From Sparassis latifolia (Eukaryota > Basidiomycota > Agaricomycetes > Polyporales > Sparassidaceae): a stretch of DNA of 64,000 nt. Below the pieces are notes generated by a model. The model was given only the letters and a program-made list of their open reading frames with translations. It was not told the DNA's origin and searched no databases. Shown piece by piece: positions 46,134-57,500 of this stretch (position 1 is its first letter; each line of letters starts with the position of its first letter). Where the stretch lies: contig CM031562.1 in NCBI GenBank assembly GCA_018466975.1, positions 496,001 to 560,000 of the forward strand. Reading direction: 5' to 3'. Both the position numbers and the translations under genes were made by a program.

Positions 46134-48012
46134 TCTCCACAGAGAGAACAGATGTGCGCATGAACACAGCGGTCACGAGAGCAGCCTCTGGAGTTGTGGT
46201 TGAAACAGAAGGCCTTGCCGGTGGGCAGGACTGGTCTGCCATCGCGACGGTGTGCAAAGGGGAGTGTGCCACATGTGCACTGCATGCTGATGTGCTCGCA
46301 GCTGCCACACAGGAAACAACGGAGTTGCTCAGGGACAGTGCTCCATCCACTGTCGCGCGAGCGAAAAGTGCCCTGTGGTGGTGGTGGTCCATTACGAAAA
46401 AAACCCTTTCCTATGCCGCATTATTTGTCAGCGTGGGAGGTAGATGAGGAGAAGGGGTCAGCAGAGGGCGCAGCTACGCTGCGCAATAGCGACGAGAATT
46501 GTGGAGCAAAGAAATGCGTCGGGGCTCCATCAATTGGATAACCTTGGACAAAGTAGGTGTTATTGCTACAGCCGAGCATATAGTCATTCAGAATTGCCGA
46601 CCATATTCCTGCCTGCCAGGTAGATGGACGGAAGAACTCGCCGCTGATGTGGCGTAACCGAATTTGTCAGTCGTATTCGATGTACAGACCAATGTGTTCT
46701 GTGAAGTCCGGCTGATGGCTTATATGCTGGAAATGTGTCGCAAATTCCTGCGCAACAGACTGCTGGACAGACTTGGGATGAGGGTAATGCTGTTGAATGA
46801 GATGTAAGAAACAAGGATATGCTTCCGAAATTTCGGCCAGAGTGAGCCAGCGCTCACGAGAGCCGTCCAAGGGACCCTGACTGACAGTGAGTGCACCGCC
46901 TTCATACTTTACAACATCGCGAGTCTGTTGCTTGTTGGCCGCTGCACGGCAGGCCATATTGGTGAGCGCAGTGAGCGGGATGTACTCCTTCCAGCCCGCT
47001 TTCATCCGATTAGAGACAGCGGTAGGAAACGGTAACTGATGAGCTTTTAGGGCAATGTCGTGCATAGGGAAGTCATGACGGGACTTCGCGACTTGTTGCG
47101 ATGGAGGTAGCAGCGGAATGTCTGAAAATGTAATGAGTAATGGATAACTGTGCAAGTGTGCCTTAGTAGGAAGGTAAGGATGCATGTATGCACCGGTAGG
47201 GAAGTAAGGACGCATGTATGCACCGGGTAGAAGCAAGCAGTGCATGTATGCACTAGTATGTAGGAGGAAAGGGTGTGGATATGCACAGCAACAAAGTAAA
47301 CGGCACAAGTATATGCCCGTAGGAAGTAGATGGTACGTGTATGCGCGAGGACAAGAGGGTATGGTAGGGCGACATACCCAGTGCATTGTCATGATTGTTC
47401 TGCTGCATCGCAGGTGAAGATGGGCTTGGAGGCTGTTGCGGAGCAGCGGTGCTAGTAGCAGCAGTAGAGGCACCAAGGAAAACGAGATTGAACTCTGTGA
47501 CATGACGCCAGTAGTCATCACGGGCTTCATCAGTCATGCCGGCGAGATGTAGTTGCACGGCACATTGAAGGTCACGAACGGGACAGGGGATGGAGGCTGC
47601 AGGCGGAGGGGTTGCCAAGGTGCTAGCATCCGCAGACCGTGGAGTAGGTGAGGAAAAGGGAGAGGGTTCATGTTGCGGATGAGCAGTGTTCTTGCGTCAC
47701 TTACGACGACACTCGTTAGGCGTCTGAGTGTTGGAACGCTGTCGGCCGCGAGAGGGAAGTTTAATACGAATACCAGAAGGGGTGGCAGCGCGAGCAGGCA
47801 TAAGATTAATAGGCTCGTCAAGTTCACCCGTTGGGGAGTCATGTGTCGGTTCAGCGGCGTCGAGTTCGTTTTCGGTATCGGAGTGAGAATCTGATTGGAG
47901 GTCTTGCTCTATATTATCCAGTTCCACATCATGCTCCACGGGATCAGAATCAGGAGGAGGACTGGATACGGGGGCAGGAATGGGAACGCGCTTGCGCGTA
48001 CTTCGCTTGGAC
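46097..48012 (-). pseudogene. Ngaro ORF1 (gag-like) with Cys/His zinc fingers, stops present
   Basis: It starts at MSKRSTRKRVPIPAP (48012), just inside repeat A1, followed by an acidic Ser/Asp/Glu-rich stretch. The reading then passes through a probable frame break or intron near 47700. Middle segments include CAVQLHLAGMTDEARDDYWR, ALKAHQLPFPTAVSNRMKAG and SQPLDGSRERWLTLAEISEA-like sequence. A TGA near 46667 and a TAA near 46430 interrupt it. The C-terminus has CFLCGSCEHISMQC and then CFNHNSRGCSRDRCVHAHIC with SLCGDGGHCAQAC, a finger pattern common in fungal DIRS/Ngaro gag proteins. It ends at 46097, overlapping the RT frame. Confidence 0.7.
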
Positions 48013-48014
48013 AT

Positions 48015-48162
48015 GGAGAGAAGTGAAGCTTGAGAGCGCATAGAGCGCGAGAGCTGATGGACGCGGAACAAGAACCAACTGTGACTTTGTCACGTTCCGC
48101 GTCCTGTCTATGCTGTCACGAGTCGTAGAACTCGAAGGGATTCTCACGTTCGAGTTCTCTCA
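48015..48162 (-). repeat. Ngaro split repeat A1 (5' terminus)
   Basis: It matches A2 at 42692-42830 and has about nine extra bases (CATAGAGCG). Its right edge on the plus strand (TTCTCTCA then CTTTTGG) is the 5' end of the element. Confidence 0.85.
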
Positions 48163-49974
48163 CTTTTGGTGCGTGACAGTATACAACATCATCATCTCCA
48201 GCCATGTATTGTTCTAATGTAGATTCACACGCTGGACCACACTTATTGACATGACGATGAGAACAATGTCCTGAGAAAACATGCATGAGCAACAATACAC
48301 GTAAATCATGCAAATGCAAACAAGTAGAAACATCAATACCATGCGACACACATTGGTGTAGCAATTCGTCTTTCGTCATCCATTCCACCATCTCAAATAA
48401 CATGTCTTCTACTGTAGACGTACCAGTATCCTACAATATAGTAGATGCATTATGAGACCATTCATGTAACCACTGCAATAAAAATGACCATTCATCTCAA
48501 GCAGGGGCAGATTCAGAATTTCTGACCGCATGTACCAAAAGTTCGATCAGGACCCCGAAACCAATTTGGATAAAGGGATAATGGTGCACGATGACAGTGC
48601 ACTCCACAGACAAGTCATCCCTTTACACCATTCAAGTTCTCTTTTTTCTTTGTATGATCTTATAGTGCAGAACAGCCTAATATTAGCTAGTCTTGATTAT
48701 CTGAGCACTATATAATGTCTTGGACAGTGAGGTGCATTAATGCAGGCAATGTTGCAGCTATGAATTAGGCGCTGATAACCTCACATGACTGTCCCGGTTG
48801 TAGCTGGACCCTGTCTGAATGCAGCAATCTCGGTGGCTGAAAGGCCCCTCGAAGCCATGCATGTCTCCGTCTATCATCCCTCCCTCCCATTTAACCCTGT
48901 ATTATGACACAGTTGCACTTTATAGTAGCAAAGGAATGTCTCCAGATAATAATGGGGTCAAGGTTCTGAGCATGCCAGAAAGTTAGCCAAAAAGTTCAAA
49001 TTAGAGACCCGGGCACTTGGTCATTGTGACTATGAGGGGTACATAGGGTTAGATCTCCGGATCTTGCCCCCCGCTTGATTCATCTACATAAGAAGAAACC
49101 CCATCACGTGATATTCCAAAACATTGGCAAAATGCATCAAACACTTTGACATCAACAGTCTGAAACTCAGAGACAATGACCCTGAAAATGTCAGCTCACA
49201 ATTGTGTAATGTCACTCATTTGTCCAGCAATCTGGAAACATCCAGTATTACAACTATGTGTATCACCAGCTGCACACAACTCACTCATGATATGCATTAC
49301 TAACAAATGACAAATAGCATCAACAGAAACGTCAACACCTATACCATGAGTAACAGCTGTATGTTAAATGAGATCGTTACTGCTATCGCTCAGAAACAAC
49401 GACAATGTCAGATGAACAGGAAATAGGAAGCTCACTACATACGCAAGATTTGTACCCCACTTATGCAAGGTACCAACTCCATTGCAATGTGAAGGAAAAT
49501 CAGTTGTCAAAAATGTGTCGCACATAGAACACGACCCCGAAGAAACATCTGCACGGTCATCAACAGCTGCATGCTCTGAACGGGTACTCCAAACAGGAGC
49601 ATAAGCAGACTCTGAATGGTCTGCACATGAGATTGTGGTAGAAGACAAAGCACTGCCACCTACACATCCAACATAAGCACATGCCAATCAAAATAAAGTA
49701 AACCACTCACCAGTGTTTTCAATAACAGGTACACCAACATCTACAATCACAAATATATATTACATGTCAATACATCAGAAATTACCACCTCACCCTTGAT
49801 ATTTGATGTACACCATAAATGTCCATGCAAAAGACAAGCATATTCGCGAAGATTGGGATCCAACAAGATGCCACTGTGGATGATAGGTGAACAAGCTGTA
49901 ACCCAATCACCCCCAAAATGATATCGAACAATCTCGAATACCCAATTCTCATAGCAAACAATGAACTGAACCAA
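48163..49974 (-). pseudogene. Fragments of an unrecognised multi-exon gene next to the Ngaro insertion
   Basis: Three minus-strand stretches look coding. 49974-49792 gives RYHFGGDWVTACSPIIHSGI and LREYACLLHGHLWCTSNIKG and then a donor-like GT. 49687-49370 gives CSMCDTFLTTDFPSHCNGVG, followed in the next frame by AVTHGIGVDVSVDAICHLLV. 48403-48163 gives CVSHGIDVSTCLHLHDLRVL with MHVFSGHCSHRH and NKCGPACESTLEQYM. The last two are paralogous to each other (HGI-DV, LLxMHxxSxxC, C-P-C/CNTGC), so the family contains a repeated Cys/His module. The 48.2 kb fragment stops exactly at the Ngaro end. I cannot name the family. It may itself be part of an older DNA transposon. Confidence 0.4.
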
Positions 49975-50159
49975 CCAGAAATGGTCGGAATGGCGACAGG
50001 TCCAGATGCAAATTGGATTGCCTTCAACGATGATATGCTCCCAGACCTCCTGGCCTTTAAAAATGCATTTTTCAGCGATCGCTCAGACCTCACTACTCTA
50101 TGTCCTAGCCTTCAAGATGCATCCAACCCTTTTGCAACCTTATGCAAACTTTGGTGACT

Positions 50160-51346
50160 TCATGTAACTTCATTCGAGTTCGCTCAATTCCTGGAGACTC
50201 CTCTCCGAGATTCGACATTCTTTCGTCACTCATATGCCACTCTTGCATCTCCCTGCTGTCAGATACCACTTACCTGTTGTCCTGTAGTCTAGTCCGATGC
50301 GCCCTGGCCGATTACCTTCTAGGTCCATACTTTCCGGATGTCGCGCTGCCTCTCTGGATGTCGCGCCAACTTACTGGTTCATCGTGCCGACTTATCGGTG
50401 TCGCATGACGGTCACGCCCTCCTGTTTTGCAAATCCCATTCCCTTTATCATTCGACCTTCCCCTTCAAGACCCCTACCTTCGTGCTGGACCGGAGATGCC
50501 GTTAGAGTGTTCCATGTGGTTCAGGACAAGTAGCATATGTTTTCTTTCGATTTCCCTCTACTTTACCATTCTTTTCCATCGCTAACGTGCGACATTCACC
50601 TCTCCACTCCCTTTACCTATTTTTCCATTGGTCCTAGACCATTGCGACTCTTTCCAATGTCAGGATCCATCTTCCAATATTTCGCGACTTTCGCATTTCA
50701 CCTCTCCCATTTTCCCTCTATAAATACCTGCTGTATCTACGTCGATTACCATCGAAGACCAGTAGGAGACTTCCCCCTTCACTTCAGATCACCGAGAAAC
50801 TGTGTTTACTGCAATAGCGACTTCGAACTGCGATATACCCCACTGCGACATAGCAACACTGCGACATAGCAACATAGCGAGACTGCTATACTTCGAGACT
50901 GCGTACTGCGACTGCGATAGCGACATAGCGATATAGCGATATACCACCTGTGTTAGTCTTAATCTGACTTTTGCGTTAGGCTGACTGCAACTTCATTGAG
51001 ACGGCGAATACTGTGTTCCCCCATAGTGTTCTACCCCCACAGATAGTTCCCTTGCCCTTTGCGATATAGTTCATCTTCACCTACGAGTTTGGCGATTGCG
51101 TCGCGACTTTAGCTTCCTACCTCCAACTTTTGTGACTTCATCGTAGATTGTCGCCCGACTTCGCATTTACGTCGCGAGCCCTCGTTTCTTTACAGGTTGC
51201 ATCCCCCTTTGGCTTAGGTCGAGGTTCTGGGACCCACTTGCTTTATTTTACAGTTGTGACGCCCTTCTCTCACACACAGATCACACCCTGCTTCTCATTT
51301 TGTTTTAGTTGGGTTTAGGTGTTTGTGTCGGGTGTGCACTCATCAA
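50160..51346 (+). repeat. LTR-like repeat with internal TATA box, inverted relative to 29630-30012
   Basis: The right end (50963-51346, ending GTGTGCACTCATCA) is the reverse complement of 29630-30012. Left of the shared part, 50800-50945 is a simple repeat of GCGACATAGC/GCGATATAGC. CTCTATAAATACCTGC near 50715 looks like a TATA box for plus-strand transcription. The left boundary is uncertain, because I found no clear TG terminus with a matching target duplication. Confidence 0.5.
50805..50945. repeat. Short tandem repeats of the GCGACATAGC type
   Basis: About twelve imperfect 9-12 base units (ACTGCGACATAGC, GCGATATA) lie in tandem inside the LTR-like region. Confidence 0.7.
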
Positions 51347-51713
51347 CGGTCCGCACACTATTGTCTGAGCAATGCGTTGTTCAACGCAAATATAGTAGAA
51401 ATCACAGAGCGAGAGACACTGTGATCGATGAGTATAGATGCAGCAATGTCACAATATGAACCACAGACAGCGAGATGAGCCATAACAAAACAACAACTTC
51501 AACAAGGCAAGCCCCTAAACGCCAACGAAGCAAAACAACGAACGCGCAAAGAACACCAAATAAAACACGTCATTCACGTGATCTTGCAGGACATTGTTTA
51601 GACGTCAAGCTCAAAGACGCACTAGCAAAGCTAGCGGGTATCTCCGATTACAGTTGTACATATGCCTTCTTGGTTATTGCTGCTCTATTACATTTCACCA
51701 CTTCGCTTGCTGA

Positions 51714-53919
51714 TTACCTGTGCTGCTCAACCAGCGCCTTCGCCGTCTCTGAGCGCGGTCGCAGAACACACTTGAAAGGCATCGGACGGCTGCACGACAA
51801 AGAGCAGAGATCTGAGCCAAGCGCACCACTGGATGTGTGACATCAGTCAGAATCAGACACACCTTGCAATCCCATCAGTGGTGTACTCCATGTGGGGCTC
51901 AACTGCTATCCCGTCCGCTCCAACGGGCTTGCAGATGTCGAAAGCCGCGAGGACGCTCGCGATGACGATCCATGCGCTGTTGTCCGCAAAATACTGCCCA
52001 GGGCAGATCCTATGGTGTGGCGTGAGCAGGTGCACAAAATATGACGAACAGAGGCTATAGTATACCGCCGACCGAACCCAAAGATGACGCTGAGGTGCGG
52101 CTCGCCGCGACCGACAGGAGCCGGTAGGAAGCGCTCAGGGAGGAACTTGTTTGCCTCTTTGTACGTTGTCTCATCGCGGCTCATTGCCCTGGAGAATGGA
52201 CGATGCAGATTTAACTGAGTAAACGGCGAGAGTAGTGATAACGGCACTCACGTCACGTTAGGTATGATTACAGAGCCTTTCGGAATAAGCACTCCGTTGT
52301 ATATGTCGTCGTCGAGACTTCGGTGAGGAATAGCTAGGGTCTAAGGTTAGCAACATCCGAGTGCCGACGTATCGGGGATTCTCTACCGAACGGAGCGATT
52401 GGGTACCATCTGAAGTCCATAACAAAGCTGTCATACAATTATAACAAGCTGAGAATTGCGTACCGTATGGTCTCCTGGAGTACGCATTCTACGAATGGCA
52501 GCGTATCGCGGTCTTCGAAGTCTGGGAGCCGCCCGGAGCCGACGACTTGGTCAATCTCTTGCTGCGCCTTGCGCTGCACGTCGGGGAACAGCAGCATGAA
52601 CAGGAGGAAACTCTGGATGAGCGAGGATGTCTGTAACGGCGTCAATATGCATACACACAGATAAACCTTGCCCGAAATTAAAAGTCCTGACCGTATCAGT
52701 ACCAGCTAGGCCCCACGTCAGACAGATGATGATAGGTGAAATGAATTGGACTTGCCTACAAGTATCGTCGCAGCGGCACCCTTGATGTCCTCGAGGTCTT
52801 CTTCGTCGGCGCCGTCCGTGTTGAGGCACTCCAGGTGAGACGCAAGGAACGAATTCTGCGCAGTCCCTGCTTCCTGTTTGGCCAATTAGCACCTGACGTA
52901 CGAAACGTGGGCACAAGGACAACCATCTTCTTCCGCACATCGTTGAGCGGATATTCGCATAAACCCCTGGTAGCAGGGCCCCACCGCCTCACCGCAGCGG
53001 TAAACGAAGCACATCCGGGCAGCCAGTAAGGGATATATTTCACTTGAATCACGGAGTGAATTGTGGGACGTGTGAACTAGCGGGAAATCACCGGACGCAC
53101 GGAATGGTAAGAGGTCGAGCAACGTGGTTCCTGCAGCGGCTTCTTCGACTCCGTGGATTGCGCCTTGTGCAAATTTGACATAGACGTCGTCATCCAACTT
53201 TACCTGGTGTCCGTATGCAATGCCTATGATGCTCAGAAGAGCATACCTGAAACGGATGGTTCAGGATGGCATGTTGAACACAATGTAGTCAAAGAGAGCC
53301 GTACTTCTGCGTACATGCCTTGAACTCCGCCGGCGAAGTGAGCAAATCTTTCAGGAGCATACGCGCTTCCTCAGTCTGATGGGCGCGGTATGTCAGGCTT
53401 TGACTCTGGCCAAAGTACTCTTGGAAAAGTTTTCTGTGCTTCCTCCACCTCGCGCCATACCGCATAAAGGCAACGTTCGCCTTCCAGCCCATCCTGTGGA
53501 GTTAAGTATAGTAAATGCTTCACAATCAAATTAATGCACGTACATCTCCAGGGCAGTACAAGCAGGCCTGTCACTGTAATTCGCGCTCCGTTTCTCGAGG
53601 AGGTCAGTTGCGACTTGAAGGGAGTTCACAACTATAATAATCTGCCCTAAGATGTTGAGATGAAAGACGTCGCCTACGATGGCAGCAACTAGTTTCAGCT
53701 GTACCACAATTGGGATGTGTGCACTGAACTCTCACCGTATTCCGTAGCCCATTTCTGGAAGAGCTCACGTTGAGGAGCGAACGTGAATTGACGCAGATGG
53801 CCGATTAATGGATCTGCAGGAGGACAAGGAGGTAGAGGTGGGTTTCGCTTGTTCCTGCGCAGCAACGCCGCACAAGCTATGACGGCGACTGCCCAGACAA
53901 AATAGGTGATCATATCCAT
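51714..53919 (-). CDS. Cytochrome P450 monooxygenase copy B, apparently intact
   Basis: A heme-thiolate monooxygenase on the ER membrane, fed with electrons by NADPH-P450 reductase. Exon 1 (53919-53736) starts MDMITYFVWAVAVIACAALL (membrane anchor) followed by basic residues and the hinge PPLPPCPPADP. Later exons give SANYSDRPA, WRKHRKLFQEYFGQSQSLTY, ARMLLKDLLTSP, the oxygen-binding I-helix AGTDT (near 52703), EIDQVVGSGRLPDFEDRDTL, the ExxR motif in LQETIR, PERF in KFLPERFLPAPVGRGEP, and the heme signature split by an intron (FGFGRR and ICPGQYFADNSAW, Cys near 52007). The last exon after GTGCAG gives RPMPFKCVLRPRSETAKALV and ends TAA 51716-51714. All landmarks and splice signals are present and in frame where I checked. 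The substrate is unknown. Confidence 0.85.
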
Positions 53920-53989
53920 GGAATGGAATTCAGATACTGGATCAACTCTCAATGAGAAAACATTTTATAGGAGCGCGCATGCCGGCATG

Positions 53990-55340
53990 CTTCTGGTCCC
54001 ACGTATTACCAGCACCCTGCAGCTAGCAGCATGACATCAGCATCAATGGATATCACTCTGGAGCCCCGACCCCATTTGAATTATAGCCCTTGGATATGCA
54101 TGCTGATGTGAACTTGTGTAACCAGTTGGGCCTGTGTCCGAGGAGTCAAGATTTTTGGGTCTAAATTTCTGAAAACATTATCTTTAAAAGCTCCCCCAGT
54201 CGCAGAAATAGAATGTTGATAGTTAGTGACGAGCAAGCAGAAACAATATGTGTGGAGAATTTATGGAGAATTTATTTCAGTGACGTGCGACTAGGTATCG
54301 CAGTAACGTACATGAGTAACGGGTCGTCCCGAGCGAATAGAGATAGGATAATTTGTTCGGTAGGCAACAGACCATGTGCCGGGTAAGAGCTAACACAATC
54401 CGATCTTCGAAGGGGTCTGTTCCGGATTGCTCGGAGTTCAGAACCACGATGTTCTCCTGAGAAGGCTGACATCTAGAACATACCTTCTGCATCTAGGGGT
54501 GATGTGCGGGTGAGCGGGATCGCAAATTCGGACTGTAGCCGTGGGTCAGCATCTCACTCTGCCGGTCATCGTGGAAGAATCTCATTCTGACTCCCAGGAG
54601 AAGATACGCGCAGATGGCGGGTCAGTGGGTCTGCAGGTAGCCCTCATGGATGCAGCATACTGACCTTTCCGGCGATGAACGGACACAAATACACCGTATG
54701 TGCTCGAAGGATAGAGGACGGAACTGTGAGACAAAGTCCAATCCAGTCTCACGTAGCTAGACTGACACTGGTTGAATCTTCGCACCTCAGGATACCTGGT
54801 CAGGTGCATCAGTGGCGTACAGCGCGTTGGCGCTGTGGTTACCCGGCTTGATGCCGCACATAGGTGCCACAAAAAGGGATAAGTCTGACGCTGACCACAG
54901 CTGCAAGTCTTGAATGGTTACATGGGGCAGATAAAGATATCTTGAAGCAAGTAGAGTATCCAAACAATAAGCCTGCCTTTGGGAGACTAGCGTGAGGGGT
55001 TTGTGTGCAGAGGAAAACAATATTTCGAATGGACGTGATAGCATCCGAACTCTTGGTTCATGAATTGTATTGTGCTGCTATGATAAGCGATCAGATTCGA
55101 TTGGCGCCCGTGGGCGTGAGTAGTGCGCTTTGGGACGCCTCTCCTCAGCTGTCACAACAGGAATCTCAATCCACTGATACACAGTTCCGGCGTATATAGT
55201 ACGTGTTCCTATGCCTGATGGTTGCCTCCGCGGAGTGAACGCAATCATGAATCCCACCCACCAAGTTGCGCCGAAGTCCATCATCCCTTGATGGGCCTCA
55301 TTCGGGAATCGGGATACCCTCGCTATATTTGACCCCTCCG
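53990..55340. other. P450 upstream region and duplicated block iii, copy 2
   Basis: The first part is the probable promoter of P450 copy B. From about 54425 to 55231 the sequence pairs with 24176-25003. On the minus strand at 54480-54425, ENIVVLNSEQSGTDPFEDR is a relic of P450 exon 2, out of frame with anything useful. No intact gene is seen. Confidence 0.6.
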
Positions 55341-55784
55341 CCACAGACGCACAAAGTAGAACAGAACACTTTGCAAAAATCACACGACTTGCATGTCGCA
55401 ACTTCCTTTGCTCCTGCTAGTGAGTAGTAAGTAGTACTTCTCTGCATGGTAAATCTCAGTAGCGGCAGAGAATGGTGCTCAGCCTGACCTGAGCTTCAGG
55501 TGGGTCTATGTCAGTGAGTTCCACAAGCCTATTCACCACATGTGTTGTCTTTGCGCATGCGAGCTTCAAATTACGGCTGAACATCAAGCTTGACACTGCG
55601 GTGGCAGAAGATCATAGATATATCGCAATATCTGTGCCAGCGACTTCTGCACGTCGAGTTACCGCGTATGCTTGATGCTATAGTCTCCTGACTCTTACAC
55701 AAATATTGATAATAGCCTGTATGGACATGGCCCGACAACGTTATTCGTGCACCCATTCCTGTCACCCAAGCTTCAAGTCTTCCA
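55341..55784 (+). repeat. Duplicated block i, copy 2
   Basis: It pairs with 17579-17985 on the same strand. It lies directly right of block iii here, whereas copy 1 lies left of the aldo/keto reductase gene. Confidence 0.7.
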
Positions 55785-55879
55785 CTTACTTCTTTATCGA
55801 GGATGGTTCCTAACACCACAACGCTCGGAGTCCGATGTGGCATCTCTCTGCCCTATCATATCTGCGTCTTCCTACAATA

Positions 55880-56090
55880 TGGATTGTCTCGGGTTGAGCG
55901 GGAGAACGGACACCATCTCCGATGAGGACGCCTTCGACCCCAAGTTCGGTGTCGATTGGTGCGCTTCAGATAATGCTCGATAGCGGTGGGCAGTTGTCTT
56001 CAGCTTCTTTGGCATATGGCTGATGTGACTTTGGAAGGCGAATTCTATGGTCCCGTCGCTGAAAGCCTGGTGAGAAAAGTGCATCGCAGA
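55880..56090 (+). pseudogene. Aldo/keto reductase remnant
   Basis: Plus-strand text reads RTDTISDEDAFDPKFGVD, then with a frame shift GALQIMLDSG. A 50-base GT...AG intron-like stretch follows, then GEFYGPVAESL. This aligns with [26 protein letters not shown] and GEFYGPQLS of the intact reductase at 19-20.8 kb, with the intron at the same place. No other exon is detectable, so it is a short relic, and its strand is opposite to the intact gene. Confidence 0.75.
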
Positions 56091-57500
56091 TGTAATTATT
56101 TAGGCTCGCGGAAGTATCGAGACAAATGTAAACGGCGCTTATGTTACTGGCGCGTGCGTGTGATTGGTGTGTCCCAGGTGAGCCGCGCGCGCACGGTCGC
56201 CGATTCGTCCTGTTCGTTCGCGTAAGCTTCCTCCTATTTCACCTGCACTTCTCCTCTAGGTTGTCCTGAATATTCACCGTATCCGTGTTGCTTGAAGTTC
56301 ATCTTTTAACAACCTGGCAGAGGATTACGATGCAGTTTGAAGCCGTACATCGCAAGCACAGGAAAACGTATTTGTCTGCGGTTGTATTGTTGTGCATGGC
56401 TGGAAGCAGCCAAGTACCGTAAAGGCCTCTAGCACGCTGCGTATCTGATTGCGACACCCACGCAACAACTCAATCACTCAGTACTCATCAACGGCAAGGA
56501 GGTTAGGTTCACGTGGACTTGTCTCCAGTTTGCGAGAACACCCGGTGACCTTTTTCTGAGTTCCATCATGGGCTTCCAAACCTTCAGTCTCTGGGGAACT
56601 TCCAGGATTTGTCTGGTGCGTGTCGACTGCGGACATCGGGAGGGTCATTACGATTCTCCGGTATGCTGCGTGGTGACAACGGGAGCTTATTACAGCCACC
56701 TCGTCACAGACAGTTGGCTTTGCTCACTTGTCTCCACTCGTGCACTAGTCCTTACAATATGCATCCCGAAGCGTAGAACAGACTATGGGGAATCGGTGAG
56801 TGTTCGGCGCCGTAGATGTACTAACTGCAGCGCTTGAGAGGTGCCCGTGGAATGTCAATGGGTGCCTTGGATCCGGGGCAAGGTTTTCTGTTATGTGTTG
56901 ATTGTGCTCAAGCGCCGGGAAGTACTTACTAGTTTGCTCACTAGTCAAGACAAGTTGGAAATTTGGGGCTGAGTCGAGGCGGTCTGGCCGCGGACTTTCA
57001 GCGAACACTCAGCGCGCTTCCGACGTGCAGCACTTACCACACTGTCGGTAAAAATCAGTTTCCTCGGGGCGGCGCTATGCCCAGCTGGCCCGCGGAGAGG
57101 CCTCCTCCGAGGGCATCGTATGCGAGTACACTGGTCATGATGTTCCTGGTATGTCAACGGATGGGCATTAGATCGATAGTCGCCCAGTTTGGCTCAACAA
57201 TGGTAAGTTATAGACATCCTGAAATGCAGTATCTACCGTATCTAGTTAATCTCAGCACCTCCATTCTGCCGTTTTTCAAACTGGGCCCTCTGTGCTATGA
57301 TATGACTGTCAAATACCTATCTAGTTCTGCACGTACGTCCACATGTGCCCATATGATTGCGCTAACAGGCCGTTAGATCCGATGGTCTGCCATGCCGGCG
57401 TCGAGACCCCACGCCGTGCGCCAAGTAGCAGGATGCGTGTCCCGATTTCCTGCATAAATGGCTCAGCGAGAGGACTACGGCCAACGTCGGCGCTTCCTCC
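56091..57500. other. Intergenic region upstream of P450 copy C
   Basis: Short unrelated frames exist on both strands, but none has a motif or consistent splicing. The right end should contain the promoter of the P450 gene starting at 57501. Confidence 0.4.

Larger units (their letters stand above)
42466..48162 (-). mobile_element. Ngaro-type tyrosine-recombinase retrotransposon (DIRS order), near complete
   Basis: On the minus strand the order is A1 (48162-48015), gag-like ORF1 (48012 to about 46097), RT/RNase H ORF (46133-44458), tyrosine recombinase ORF (44352-43153), B1 (42990-42831), A2 (42830-42692), B2 (42625-42466). B1 and B2 are each 160 bp and almost identical. A1 and A2 are about 148 and 139 bp and very similar. 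This A1-ORFs-B1-A2-B2 arrangement is the split direct repeat signature of Ngaro/PAT-like elements, which integrate through a circular intermediate and normally leave no target duplication. None is visible here. The RT/RNase H frame is open. ORF1 and the recombinase carry a few stops, so the copy is recent but probably non-autonomous. Confidence 0.88.

Noticed and set aside
42466..48162. LTR retrotransposon reading of this element
   Set aside because: The ORF set lacks protease and integrase, a tyrosine recombinase is present, and the ends are split direct repeats rather than LTRs.
49918..50157. Plus-strand ORF of 79 codons
   Set aside because: The overlapping minus strand has the more protein-like text (RYHFGGDWVTACSP), and no splice partner was found for the plus frame.
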